Positions 25,128 through 34,723 are shown, counted from the stretch's first letter. The stretch is DNA of 44,090 nt from an uncultured Clostridia bacterium (GCA_948739805.1 CAPYID010000014.1:1-44090), one strand, 5' to 3'. Translations and numbers: made by a program. Notes: generated from the sequence alone by a model not told the origin.

Positions 25128-26807
25128 ATGGAGAAAATGAAGATAAATCAGTTTAATTTTATTATGGAAGATTTTGATAATGGAGAATTATCTATTGAGA
25201 GTAGATATAATAATAAATTACAGATGGATTACTTTTATATAGATGGAAAAGAAAATATTTTATTTGTAAATCAAGAAATAACTAATATAGAGTTTAAAGA
25301 AGAAGTTAGCAAGAAATTTAACAAAATTATCAACTATATTAAATCTATTAATCAACAGATAGATAGTTCCCTTGATAAAAAAGTTGAAGAAATGCTTAAG
25401 AATGGAGATTATAGTAGGTATAGCTTGTATAAAGATTTTTCAATTAATATTTTGCGTGATATATTAGATGAAAAAACATCTACATATAAACTATCTTATG
25501 ATGCCTCTCATTTTAAAATAAATGTAAAAGAAAATGTGCTAATTTCAGGAAATGAAATTGTATATAATCCATATACAAATAATGTAGAAAATTTTGAAGA
25601 ATTATTTGAAAAGGGAAAATTTAGTTCAATTATAAAAAATAAATTAATAAGAAGAGAATTAGAAAGAACTCTTGCACCAAAGTTTATTTATGAATTGATA
25701 AACATATATTGCTTTTTGCAAGATAAAAAGACTGTTGGAGTAAAACTAAAAGGCTGTGAAAAATTTAAAAGCGAAGCAAGTATAAATCATATAATAAGAA
25801 AAGAGTATAGAGGAAATAACTATGAACTTAATAATGAAGAGGCATTTGAAGAAGCGAATCCAAATAAAAAATTTAAGGATATGCAAATAGATGATTTAGT
25901 AGAATTAGTCTTTGGAAGAAATGAAAGTTTAAAAGTCAATCCAGAAAATTTGAAAAACTTAGATAGTCAAATTGCAATCAGTTATAGTGATAAGCTCCTT
26001 TTTAAATTAGATGAATTAGAAGAGAATTTAGATTCACAATTTTATGATTATAGGGATAATGTAAGTGATAAATTACATATTTCAAGCATTTATGATTTAA
26101 ACTGTATATTTAGAGATAAAGATTATTATAAAGACAGATTGGAACAGGTTTCAAGAAAAGAAATGGATATTCTTGTTGATTTTCACAGAAAATCAATACT
26201 GATAGATGTGCTAAAGAAGGAAATAAATTTTAAAGAATTAAAAGAATTAGTTAAATTAACCAAAGATGAAGAATTGTCAGATATAGAAAAAAACTTAAAA
26301 AATGAATTAGATAAACTACAAGAAATATATGATTGCAACTTAAATGATAATGAAAGAAATATACTAGAATGTATTCAAAATAATGAATTACTTGCAATGT
26401 ATGGGATTAAAAACTTTAAAAGCATTATAAAACAAGTAGAAATAGCCCAAAATGAGTTTTACAAAATAGAAAACGATATAGCAACAGCTAACAAGAATAA
26501 TATACCATGGGAAGAACTTTATAAACAATATAATGGATATTGGAAAAAAACATACGAAAATGGTGAAGTAGAATTTGGAGCATATTTTAAACCAATAGAA
26601 TTTACTGTAAAAAGTGATATAAACGGAAATTTAAAGATTAATAGTGAGGATATAAATGTTTTCCCTGATAATATTACAAATAGCAGTATAAAAGAAGAAC
26701 TGTTTAACTTAGACTTTAATCAAAACATTGATTTTGAAAAAATAAAACGTATTGTTGCTAGAAATATTAACCAAAAACAAGAAGAATGTGAAGAGGCAGA
26801 AGTATAG
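25128..26807 (+). CDS. Large protein of unknown function
   Basis: The protein has 559 residues; the start is 2 bases after the previous stop, with GGAGG upstream. It is soluble, helical and rich in Asn, Lys and Glu. A C-terminal segment (IPWEELYKQYNGYWKKTYENGEVEFGAYF) looks like a compact domain. I looked for a relaxase HUH motif or ATPase loop and saw neither. It ends the site-C operon, seven bases before the first heptamer of site D. Confidence 0.65.
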   Translation: MEKMKINQFNFIMEDFDNGELSIESRYNNKLQMDYFYIDGKENILFVNQEITNIEFKEEVSKKFNKIINYIKSINQQIDSSLDKKVEEMLKNGDYSRYSLYKDFSINILRDILDEKTSTYKLSYDASHFKINVKENVLISGNEIVYNPYTNNVENFEELFEKGKFSSIIKNKLIRRELERTLAPKFIYELINIYCFLQDKKTVGVKLKGCEKFKSEASINHIIRKEYRGNNYELNNEEAFEEANPNKKFKDMQIDDLVELVFGRNESLKVNPENLKNLDSQIAISYSDKLLFKLDELEENLDSQFYDYRDNVSDKLHISSIYDLNCIFRDKDYYKDRLEQVSRKEMDILVDFHRKSILIDVLKKEINFKELKELVKLTKDEELSDIEKNLKNELDKLQEIYDCNLNDNERNILECIQNNELLAMYGIKNFKSIIKQVEIAQNEFYKIENDIATANKNNIPWEELYKQYNGYWKKTYENGEVEFGAYFKPIEFTVKSDINGNLKINSEDINVFPDNITNSSIKEELFNLDFNQNIDFEKIKRIVARNINQKQEECEEAEV

Positions 26808-26813
26808 TAATAC

Positions 26814-26842
26814 TTCAAAAACATTTCAAAATGATTTCATTG
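26814..26842 (+). promoter_or_regulatory. Triple-heptamer activator site D (transfer regulon)
   Basis: TTCAAAA (26814-26820), TTCAAAA (26825-26831) and TTCATTG (26836-26842), 11 bp apart, with TATAAT about 19 bp downstream. It heads the long operon 26981-35783. Confidence 0.82.
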
Positions 26843-26913
26843 TAATTATATTTTTAAATATTATAATTAAAATAAGCATAACTTATATGCCCTCCGTTTT
26901 ATTTTTTTACAGG

Positions 26914-26962
26914 GAGAAAGAATAATAAGATTATATCTTAATTATTTTTTCTCTTTTAATTT
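26914..26962 (+). terminator. Leader terminator-like hairpin ahead of the 26981 gene
   Basis: GAGAAAGAATAATAAGAT (26914-26931) pairs with ATCTTAATTATTTTTTCTC (26935-26953) with one bulged A, followed by TTTTAATTTT. An upstream CCCT (26890-26893) could instead pair with AGGG (26911-26914), giving a possible alternative fold. Confidence 0.72.
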
Positions 26963-26980
26963 TATATGAGGAGATTATCT

Positions 26981-27553
26981 ATGAAAAAAATATATAGTAA
27001 AGATAATATTAAGTTAATAATAGGAGAAGGAATAAATTATTTAGAAAGCAAAATTGACCTACTAGATATTGATAATAAGCATTTAAAAGATATGAAATGT
27101 AAGGAATATATTGAAAAAAATTCACCATTAATAGCAGTTGAAACAATAAGCAAGATGTTTGATGATAGTCTACTAAGTTTTTATATAGGAAATATTTTTA
27201 AGATATTTGATGAGTTAAGTTTATTTATTAATGAGAAATACGAAAAGGCAATTCAATATAAATTAGCGAGTAGTAAAGAACTAATGGATGTATTTAATGA
27301 GTATTGTAATATGCTAAAGAATAGTATCGAACTTGGAAATCCTCATGAAATGTTTCAAGGATGGTGTGCAAAAGGAGAAATATTTTATAGTAGAGTTGAA
27401 GAAAAATTAATATCAAATCATTCAGCAAGAATTGAAGTTTTATTAATGAAACACTATTCTGAACGATTAGATGAATTTACAAAAGAACTATGTGAAAATA
27501 TAAAAAAAATAGAGAAAAACAAAAATCAGGAGGAAGAAAATGAAGTCAGATAA
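26981..27553 (+). CDS. Helical protein of unknown function
   Basis: The protein has 190 residues from the ATG at 26981, behind GAGGAG. It is predicted mostly helical, with no membrane span. It is the first gene of the site-D operon and overlaps the next gene by 14 bases. No family is recognised. Confidence 0.6.
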   Translation: MKKIYSKDNIKLIIGEGINYLESKIDLLDIDNKHLKDMKCKEYIEKNSPLIAVETISKMFDDSLLSFYIGNIFKIFDELSLFINEKYEKAIQYKLASSKELMDVFNEYCNMLKNSIELGNPHEMFQGWCAKGEIFYSRVEEKLISNHSARIEVLLMKHYSERLDEFTKELCENIKKIEKNKNQEEENEVR

Positions 27554-28556
27554 AGTAAGCAAAAAAGTATATTTTTGGGTAACAGGAGAAAAATTTGATG
27601 AAGATAATATTAGTAGAATTTATGATGAAATGAAATATAATTTTTATCTTCCATCAGATTTAGCAAATGGACTTTCAGAACATGATTATGGTGCAATAAC
27701 TGATACTAATTTAGAAAAAGCTAAAGAGTTTGCAAAACATAAATTGAGAAATCTTGATATTAATAATCCATTTTGCTATTTAATTGAAAAAGAATATTCA
27801 TTTACTGCAGAGGAATGGGATATGCTTATTGATAATGAAGGAAAAATAAACTTATCAAAATTAGGAATGAGTGAATTTCCAGAATTTGAAGAGCCAACAT
27901 ACAGTATAAGCAGAAAAGGAAATAATAAAGATGATAACAATAAAAATCCTGAAGAAGAAAACACAATTCATATAAAATCACCAGAAACAATAGATTCTGC
28001 AATATTAGATTTAGTAACATCAGATTATAATACAGGTTTTAGATTATTAAATAAACTATATGACTTTTCTGAAGAAACTGATATATTTACAAATTTTAAG
28101 GATTTAGAAAAACTTAATAAATCAATACAACAAAAAAATCAAAGTAATCTAACAAAAGTTCAAAAACTAGATAGATTAGGAAAAGCATTAGAAAGTGCTA
28201 TTCCACTTAAAATTATCTGCTATATGATTTCAGATGCTAAGTTACTATTTGGAAATAAAAAGGAATATTCTACGAAAGATATTGAAAATAATAAAAAGGA
28301 AAATGAACAAAGACTTAAAACCTTTAATAATGAGAAAGAAAAAATGATAAAAGAAATCAAAGATTTTTCAAGAAAAATTGGATTGAATATAGAAAATATA
28401 TTTGATAAAGAAGGAAATTTACTTGATAGAAAATCAACAATTGATAGTCCAGAATTTACAAAGGAATTAAGGAATTTAGAAATTGAATATGCAAAGAAAG
28501 ACAGAGCAAAATTAAAGCCTTTAAATACAGAAATAAGTCAAGATATTGGAGATTAA
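27540..28556 (+). CDS. Protein of unknown function
   Basis: The protein has 338 residues; its ribosome binding site (AGGAGG) lies inside the end of the previous gene. An N-terminal alpha/beta domain (about 1-125, KKVYFWVTGEKFDED ... YSFTAEEWDMLIDNEGKI) is followed by an Asn-rich linker and a long coiled-coil C-terminus (about 240-338). The function is unknown. Confidence 0.62.
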   Translation: MKSDKVSKKVYFWVTGEKFDEDNISRIYDEMKYNFYLPSDLANGLSEHDYGAITDTNLEKAKEFAKHKLRNLDINNPFCYLIEKEYSFTAEEWDMLIDNEGKINLSKLGMSEFPEFEEPTYSISRKGNNKDDNNKNPEEENTIHIKSPETIDSAILDLVTSDYNTGFRLLNKLYDFSEETDIFTNFKDLEKLNKSIQQKNQSNLTKVQKLDRLGKALESAIPLKIICYMISDAKLLFGNKKEYSTKDIENNKKENEQRLKTFNNEKEKMIKEIKDFSRKIGLNIENIFDKEGNLLDRKSTIDSPEFTKELRNLEIEYAKKDRAKLKPLNTEISQDIGD

Positions 28557-28559
28557 GTT

Positions 28560-30197
28560 ATGGATAAAAGTAATACTATTCAAATGAACCTATTTACATA
28601 TTTTATGGATAATGAACAATTTACAATTAAAGAAGCAACCGAACTTGTCAATAACATCAAAAAAATGGGGGTTAATAATGAATCTATTAGAGCTAGAGTA
28701 TATGAAGGAGTAGATAAAGGATTATTTCAAAAAATTTCTCGTGGAGTTTATAAGGTATTATCTCAAATAGATGGAAAAGAAACATCATGTCTTTTAATAA
28801 ATGGAGATGGAAGAGATTTATCATCTATACCAGACAAAAGTATTGATGGGATAATAACAGATCATCCATATTTATTAGAAAAGAGTTTAAAAGGTGGTAA
28901 TAGAGATTTTGCTAGTTATGAACTTTTTAAATATAACGAAAAGGACTTTAAAGAAAAGAGCAGAGTTTTAAAAGATGGAAGTTTTCTAGTAGAGTTTCTA
29001 CCAGAAGAAAGTGAAATTAACTATGATTATTTATATCAAATAAAAGAGATGGCAAAGAAACAAGGTTTTAGATATTATGCTAAAGTTCCATGGATTAAGG
29101 GAGATTTTAAAGCTAATACTGGAAGAAAGAGCAAAAATTCAGAAGATGTAATGATTTTTTCAAAAGGAGAAGCAAGAGCATTAAAATTGGATAATAAAAA
29201 GAATATCGCAACTGCTAAAAAACAAGGAATAGATGTAAAAGGAAAAAGTTCTTATGAAATAAGAGACCTACTAGAAGAAAAAGGATTTACAGTATCTTTT
29301 ATGAAAGGTACAAATGGTATGTTACCTACACAATTTAATTATAGTCCTAAATCTATAAAAGAAAAAATAAATGAAGCAGAGAAGCCAACTGAACTGTTAG
29401 AAGATATTATAAATTATATAACTAGACCGTATGAATATATTTTAGATCAATTTGCAGGTTCAGGAAATCTTGGAATTGCTAGTTTAAATACAAATAGAAA
29501 TGCAATTCTAATTGAAAAAAATAAAGAAATGTATGAAAAAATGAAAAAGAATGTAGAGGTAAATATAACTATGAAGAATACAGAAAATAAAAGAGAATAT
29601 TTAAAGAATGTAACTGTTAGAGACTTAGATGAAAGTGATAGAGATAAATGCGAAGGTCTTAATTTTAAGTACCTATTAGAAAGTAAAAGTAAAATATTTG
29701 AAATAGATGATTTATATGTCATTTTAAATGGAATGGACTATGAATCATTTGGAAAAGAAAAACTCTGTAATGTTATATATAAAGAACCTTCAAAATTCAT
29801 TGATAAAGATATATTGCGAATTGATTTTGAGAAAATTGCTAATGATATTGAATTTAATAAACCAATTACAATAGATGTAGAATTTGTAGAAAATGTTGAA
29901 GGTACAAATGATACTATTTTTAAAACAATAGGAAAAGAAAAATATTACATAAGGCAAGATGATAAGAGAGAGAATTGTGCAAAATGGTATTCAGCATTTA
30001 AGAGTGAAGGACTTTGGCAAGATAATGCACCAATAAGAGCAAACGTTACTTTTAGATTAAAAGATGAAATAGAAAAGGTATCATATTCTAATTGGAATGG
30101 ATCTGGTGTAAGTTCAAAGGATTATAATGAAAAATTTTCTTATGATTACCTAGGAAACACACGTAAATTAGAAAATGAAGTTGATATAGGAGATTAA
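28560..30197 (+). CDS. Orphan DNA methyltransferase (amino-MTase, beta class) with C-terminal extension
   Basis: The protein has 545 residues. A winged-helix-like N-terminus (FTIKEATELVNNIKK...ESIRARVYEGVDKGLFQKISRGVYKV) is followed by a DNA N4-cytosine/N6-adenine methyltransferase core: catalytic motif IV as DHPY (101-104, usually DPPY) and AdoMet motif I as FAGSG (298-302). Motif IV before motif I is the beta-class order. Residues ~340-545 form an extra domain ending in NVTFRLKDEIEK. No restriction enzyme is nearby, so it probably protects transferred DNA or regulates genes. The Pro-to-His change in motif IV may affect base choice. Confidence 0.82.
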   Translation: MDKSNTIQMNLFTYFMDNEQFTIKEATELVNNIKKMGVNNESIRARVYEGVDKGLFQKISRGVYKVLSQIDGKETSCLLINGDGRDLSSIPDKSIDGIITDHPYLLEKSLKGGNRDFASYELFKYNEKDFKEKSRVLKDGSFLVEFLPEESEINYDYLYQIKEMAKKQGFRYYAKVPWIKGDFKANTGRKSKNSEDVMIFSKGEARALKLDNKKNIATAKKQGIDVKGKSSYEIRDLLEEKGFTVSFMKGTNGMLPTQFNYSPKSIKEKINEAEKPTELLEDIINYITRPYEYILDQFAGSGNLGIASLNTNRNAILIEKNKEMYEKMKKNVEVNITMKNTENKREYLKNVTVRDLDESDRDKCEGLNFKYLLESKSKIFEIDDLYVILNGMDYESFGKEKLCNVIYKEPSKFIDKDILRIDFEKIANDIEFNKPITIDVEFVENVEGTNDTIFKTIGKEKYYIRQDDKRENCAKWYSAFKSEGLWQDNAPIRANVTFRLKDEIEKVSYSNWNGSGVSSKDYNEKFSYDYLGNTRKLENEVDIGD

Positions 30198-30201
30198 AAA
30201 T

Positions 30202-31137
30202 ATGCAAAAGAAATATTTTGATGATAAAAATAAAAAGTATAGATATTATATCTTTAATTATTTAATAGGACAAGAAATACTAACACTTGATACTGTAAAG
30301 AATAGATGTAGGATAGATAGGTTCAATATTCATGGTCAATGTTATAGTTTAGGTGAAGAATGGAAGAAAATTACGAAATCTACTATTAATAGAGCCTTTA
30401 ATAGAGAAGGTTATGTTTTAGATTCGTACATAAAAGAATATTTTACAGAAAATAAAAAGTACATAGGAAATAATGATAATTCATTATTATATAGAGCAAA
30501 TGATTATGATGATTGTATTCTGTTTTTAGTGAAATATGGAAAAGAAAATCAAAATTGCACAAGCAATACAAAATTTGATTATTACCAACAATATTTATCA
30601 AATAAGTCAAAAAAATTGGATAATTTTAAGGGAGAAACAGTAGTTAAAAGAGATATACAACATTATATAGGAGAGATAACGCAAGAACCTATATCTAAAC
30701 AAATAAAAGAAACAAACGAAAAGTATTTTACTATAAAAATCAAAGATTATTATGAAAAAGAAGTGGAATTAGCTTTTGGATATGGTAGTGATAATGACCA
30801 TAAAAAATTTAAAATTGGAAATTCAGTAGGAGTTAAAGTTCAAAAGTTAGATAATGGACTAAACAAAGTTATATCTGTTGGTTGGATAAATGAACGTAAG
30901 GTAAAAGTTGATAGAAAAAATATAAAAGCAGATAGAAACTTTATAGAGTCTTTAATTGATGTAGGGGCATTAGATGATGTAAGTGAATTAAAAACAAAAG
31001 AAGAATATGAAAGTGCTGTGGATTATTGGGTAAAGCATTATTTTGATGATTATAGTGATGAAGAAATAAAAGAAGGAATTAGAGATAAAGATTCAGGAAT
31101 TATATATGAAGAAACAGAAAATGAGGAGGAAGTTTAA
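30202..31137 (+). CDS. Protein of unknown function with central beta-barrel-like region
   Basis: The protein has 311 residues. An N-terminal helical part (KKYRYYIFNYLIGQEILTLDTVKNRCRIDRF) is followed by a segment (about 150-235) with alternating strands (KYFTIKIKDYYEKEVELAFGY ... NSVGVKVQKL) and an acidic end. The function is unknown. It follows the methyltransferase by 4 bases. Confidence 0.6.
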   Translation: MQKKYFDDKNKKYRYYIFNYLIGQEILTLDTVKNRCRIDRFNIHGQCYSLGEEWKKITKSTINRAFNREGYVLDSYIKEYFTENKKYIGNNDNSLLYRANDYDDCILFLVKYGKENQNCTSNTKFDYYQQYLSNKSKKLDNFKGETVVKRDIQHYIGEITQEPISKQIKETNEKYFTIKIKDYYEKEVELAFGYGSDNDHKKFKIGNSVGVKVQKLDNGLNKVISVGWINERKVKVDRKNIKADRNFIESLIDVGALDDVSELKTKEEYESAVDYWVKHYFDDYSDEEIKEGIRDKDSGIIYEETENEEEV

Positions 31138-31138
31138 T

Positions 31139-31384
31139 ATGGATATAGCTGAAGTTTATGACAAATTTATAAAAGCAGTAGAAAATGAAAAATTTACTAA
31201 ATTAGGTGAAGCAATAGGATATTCTATTTTTAATTTAGCTGAAGTATTAGAGAAAAATATTACATATAAACAATTAAAAAATATTATAAAAACTGTATCT
31301 GAAAATGAAGAAATAAATGACATAATAGATGGAAAGATTCAAGAAGAATTATCAAAAATTCCAGAAAGTGAGGTAGAAAGATAA
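31139..31384 (+). CDS. Small helical protein of unknown function
   Basis: The protein has 81 residues from the ATG at 31139, just after the previous stop, with GAGGAGG upstream. It is amphipathic and helical. Its stop overlaps the next start (TAATGA). Confidence 0.55.
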   Translation: MDIAEVYDKFIKAVENEKFTKLGEAIGYSIFNLAEVLEKNITYKQLKNIIKTVSENEEINDIIDGKIQEELSKIPESEVER

Positions 31385-31920
31385 TGAAGAAGTATCTAGT
31401 GGAAATTAAAGAAACTTTATCTGAAATAATTGATATAGAAGCTAATAACGAAGAAGAAGCTATTAAAAAAGTAGAAAAACAATACAATGATAAACAAATT
31501 GTATTAGAACCATGTTCATATAAAGGAACAAATTTTGAAATTTGTAAGAATGAGTGGAATATAACAATAGAAGATATATTTAAAGAATACAACAATTTAG
31601 CAGATATTCAAAGAAAAAATTTAGATTATTTTATGATAATTAATTCAATACGAAATTGCGATATAGAAAAGAGATTAACACTTAAAGAAGAATATAAATT
31701 ATTTGATATTATAAATAAAACTCAAAGAAAAAATGAGGAACATATAGATATATCAACAATTGCAGATAATATAGTTGAAGCATTTGGAAATGGAAAGATT
31801 AGTATGAAAGCACTAGACAAAGCAAGTGGTGGTGATATATTAGATTGTATTATTGGAATAGGTGGTTTTGATTATTTAGATAATAAAATGAGGACTGAAT
31901 TTGAAGAAGAAATTGAGTAA
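31384..31920 (+). CDS. DpnD/PcfM-like protein (first copy)
   Basis: The protein has 178 residues. The first ~55 match the DpnD/PcfM family: MKKYLVEIKETLSEIIDIEANNEEEAIKKVE...IVLEP...KGTNFEI. The family is found in restriction and conjugative plasmid loci, with unknown biochemical role. The C-terminal 120 residues are helical and of unknown family. A second copy lies at 32903. Confidence 0.7.
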   Translation: MKKYLVEIKETLSEIIDIEANNEEEAIKKVEKQYNDKQIVLEPCSYKGTNFEICKNEWNITIEDIFKEYNNLADIQRKNLDYFMIINSIRNCDIEKRLTLKEEYKLFDIINKTQRKNEEHIDISTIADNIVEAFGNGKISMKALDKASGGDILDCIIGIGGFDYLDNKMRTEFEEEIE

Positions 31921-31937
31921 ATGGAGGAAGAAATCTT

Positions 31938-32294
31938 ATGACACTATATAATAAAGAAAATACCGAAAATTATACAAATGGACTTAAAAATTTAAAATAT
32001 AATCAAGGAGAAGAAGTTTTATCTATTAGTTGTGAAATAATACCAAATGGAAAAACAGAAAAGATTATTGAAAAATGTAAAAATATTGAAACGGAAGAAG
32101 ATTATTCAAATTCGGCATTTGACATATTAACAGTAATGAATAACTATAAAGATTCTACATTAAGATATATACCAAATTATAAAGAACCAATAAACTTGGA
32201 TTATAAATTTTCATTTGATGAGCTAAAGAAAATTGAAGAAATATGTAATGAATTAAAAAAAGAACTCAATAAAGAAGAGGAGGAATCACTATGA
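31938..32294 (+). CDS. Small protein of unknown function
   Basis: The protein has 118 residues, with GGAGG upstream. It is acidic, with no recognised family. Its stop overlaps the next start (ATGA at 32291). Confidence 0.55.
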   Translation: MTLYNKENTENYTNGLKNLKYNQGEEVLSISCEIIPNGKTEKIIEKCKNIETEEDYSNSAFDILTVMNNYKDSTLRYIPNYKEPINLDYKFSFDELKKIEEICNELKKELNKEEEESL

Positions 32295-32437
32295 ATAGAT
32301 ATGATGAATTAATTATCACAAAAAATGGGGAACAAAAATTAAAACTAGATTTAGAAAAAGGAGAAGTAGCAAATTTTCCAGATGAGAATTTTATTAGTGG
32401 AAAAAATGAAGAAAAAGAGGAGAAAGAATTATGCTAA
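32291..32437 (+). CDS. Small overlapping protein of unknown function
   Basis: The protein has 48 residues, coupled at both ends: ATGA overlap with the previous gene, and its last codons overlap the next start at 32431. It begins with a short strand-rich part (RYDELIITKNGEQKLKLDL) and ends in acidic residues. Its overlaps and AT-rich coding style support it as real. Confidence 0.5.
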   Translation: MNRYDELIITKNGEQKLKLDLEKGEVANFPDENFISGKNEEKEEKELC

Positions 32438-32901
32438 ATTCAAGTGAAAAAGAAGTTCTAAAGGTTTTAAAAAATCGAGAATATTTGCAATATCTAAATG
32501 CTAGTGTAGATGATATTAAAGAAATAATAAATTTAGCTTATAAAGAATTTAAGGAGTTAGAAAATATTTGTAAAGTAGCTTATGAACAAGGAGAAACTTT
32601 CAAGAAATTGTGTAATAGTTTAGGAGGACATAATGAAGAGTTTAATAATAAATATCCAGAATATAATTACTTCGATTTAAACTATCAATCTTTACTTGTA
32701 ACTGTTAAGGAAATATTTAATAAAGAAAACAAATCAGAACAGTTTGTTTTACAACAATCGGAGGTATATATCTATCCTGATAATGTTTGCAAAAACACAA
32801 TAGATCCATTATGTATTATAGATATAGGTAAAAAAATTGATTTTGATAAAATAACGCAAGAAATAGATAAGGAAAATGAGCCTGCAGAGGAGGTACTATA
32901 A
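32431..32901 (+). CDS. Protein of unknown function
   Basis: The protein has 156 residues, with GAGG upstream inside the previous gene. It is helical at the N-terminus (KEVLKVLKNREYLQYLNASVDDI); the family is unknown. It overlaps or abuts its neighbours, consistent with the single long operon. Confidence 0.58.
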   Translation: MLNSSEKEVLKVLKNREYLQYLNASVDDIKEIINLAYKEFKELENICKVAYEQGETFKKLCNSLGGHNEEFNNKYPEYNYFDLNYQSLLVTVKEIFNKENKSEQFVLQQSEVYIYPDNVCKNTIDPLCIIDIGKKIDFDKITQEIDKENEPAEEVL

Positions 32902-32902
32902 A

Positions 32903-33823
32903 ATGAAAAAATTTTCAATAGAGATAGAAGAAATATTGCAAAGAGTAGAAGAAGTTGAAGCAAAAGATATAGAAGAAGCATTGGAAAAAGTAGAAGAACA
33001 ATATTCCAAAGATGAGATTGTACTAGATTACAATGACTTTAAAGGATATGAAATAAGAGAATATATAGATGGTGTCAAAGAACAAAAATTAGAAAAAGAT
33101 GCAATTTTTGATATTAAGAATGGTAAAGCAATTTTATTAGAAGGAAATAATGAATTAGCATTAATAAAGAAATTAAGAGTAGATTATTGTCCTTATGTAG
33201 TTGTAAGTGGACTAGCAGTCAATAAAAATAATACACATTTTGAATGGAAGCAATGTTTAAATTTTCAAACATTAACTGAAGCAAATGAAAAGTTTGAAGA
33301 ATTAGGAGGTTATAAAAAAACACAAAGTGATCTTGTATATTCTGAAGTAGGAGAATTTACACTAGGACGTTATGATATAGTAAGATTTAACAATGTAGAT
33401 GAAGCATTTGATTCTTTAGTAGATGAGAATATAAGTAAAGAGCAACTAATAGATATGATGTCTGAAAAGGCAAAAAAAGAAACAGTGTTAGGTTATATTG
33501 ATGTAGTAGTAATACAAGATGGAAAATATTATTTTGGAAATGATTTCTATTTCTTTGAAGATGAGATAAATGAGAAAACTAGAAAAATAGATAAAATTTT
33601 AAATGAATTAAATATAAAAGATGTCAAAACGTATGATGTTATAGAATTATTAGAACGAAGAGAGTGTGAATTTATAGATAAAGAATTAGAAGAGAATATT
33701 GCTAATGCTATTGCAACAGCAGGATATAAAAAAGATATAGAAGATTTTATAAATTACATCAATGAAGAATTGTATAAAGAGAAGAAAAAAATCGAAGAAA
33801 AGGAGCAAGGAGCTGAATTATAA
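32903..33823 (+). CDS. DpnD/PcfM-like protein (second copy)
   Basis: The protein has 306 residues from the ATG at 32903, behind GAGGAGG. Residues 1-55 repeat the DpnD/PcfM pattern (KKFSIEIEEILQRVEEVEAKDIEEALEKVEEQY...IVLDYNDFKGYEI) and are clearly related to the protein at 31384. A middle domain (VDYCPYVVVSGLAVNKNNTHFEWKQC ... GEFTLGRYDIVRF) and a helical C-terminus are of unknown family. Confidence 0.68.
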   Translation: MKKFSIEIEEILQRVEEVEAKDIEEALEKVEEQYSKDEIVLDYNDFKGYEIREYIDGVKEQKLEKDAIFDIKNGKAILLEGNNELALIKKLRVDYCPYVVVSGLAVNKNNTHFEWKQCLNFQTLTEANEKFEELGGYKKTQSDLVYSEVGEFTLGRYDIVRFNNVDEAFDSLVDENISKEQLIDMMSEKAKKETVLGYIDVVVIQDGKYYFGNDFYFFEDEINEKTRKIDKILNELNIKDVKTYDVIELLERRECEFIDKELEENIANAIATAGYKKDIEDFINYINEELYKEKKKIEEKEQGAEL

Positions 33824-33825
33824 CT

Positions 33826-34707
33826 ATGAAGAATATCGAAAAATTAAATGAAATAAATAAGTTATTTGAGATAGAAGATAAAGAGAAAGTTGTAAAATCT
33901 TTGGAATATAATTTTTATGCTATTGAAAGTTTGAAAGATAATATATTAATTAGTCCAGATTATTTAAAATGCAATGATATAGAAAGCAAATACTGTATAT
34001 TAAAAGAAATATATTCAAAACGATTCTTTGACTTTCAGGAAGAAATGGAGGAGATTCCTAAATGTATATTAGAAGATATAAAAAAGGAAGAAGAACTAGA
34101 AAGAAGAGTAAAGAATGGGGAAGAATGTTTTTCACAAGAAGAGATGAAAAAAGGAATTACATATAAGTTACAGGATGAAAGAATTTTTCAATTTTTTAGA
34201 GTAGATGATGGATTTGAATTTAGCCTTTTTGATAAAAAAGGAGAAGTACAAGATGGTGGAGTAAAAATATACAGATATTTTGATGTTGAGTTAGAAAAAT
34301 TACCTAAAAATTATATTTTAGAAGAGCTGTCTAAAATGATTTCACCAATTTTAAATTTAGATATTATAAAAGATGAAAACAATAAGAGATTAAAAGATGG
34401 ATTAATGGAAGAAGATATTAAAAATATACAAATAGAAGATAATTTAATACATATTGTTAATCTATTTATGAATGAAAATGATGAAAGAGGATTAAAAGAA
34501 TTATATGATATAACCAAAGATAAATTAGTCAAAATATTAATAGATTGGAGAGATGAGTATGGTGATATGGTTGATGAACCTAATACTTATGCAGGAAATA
34601 TGTATCAAGATATTTTCAGTTTAGTATGGGATAAATATAAATTAAGTGAAGTTCAGGAAGCGATAAATAATAGTGAATCTATAGAAAAGGAAGAAGAATT
34701 AGAATAA
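33826..34707 (+). CDS. Protein of unknown function
   Basis: The protein has 293 residues and starts just after the previous stop; GAGCAAGGAG upstream is its site. It contains a central strand-rich part (GITYKLQDERIFQFFRVDDGFEFSLF) and helical ends. No membrane span or known motif. Confidence 0.58.
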   Translation: MKNIEKLNEINKLFEIEDKEKVVKSLEYNFYAIESLKDNILISPDYLKCNDIESKYCILKEIYSKRFFDFQEEMEEIPKCILEDIKKEEELERRVKNGEECFSQEEMKKGITYKLQDERIFQFFRVDDGFEFSLFDKKGEVQDGGVKIYRYFDVELEKLPKNYILEELSKMISPILNLDIIKDENNKRLKDGLMEEDIKNIQIEDNLIHIVNLFMNENDERGLKELYDITKDKLVKILIDWRDEYGDMVDEPNTYAGNMYQDIFSLVWDKYKLSEVQEAINNSESIEKEEELE

Positions 34708-34723
34708 TTTAAGGAGTAAATAA

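Noticed and set aside
25128..26807. Relaxase
   Set aside because: No HUH or other relaxase motif, and no pattern of catalytic Tyr near the N-terminus could be recognised.
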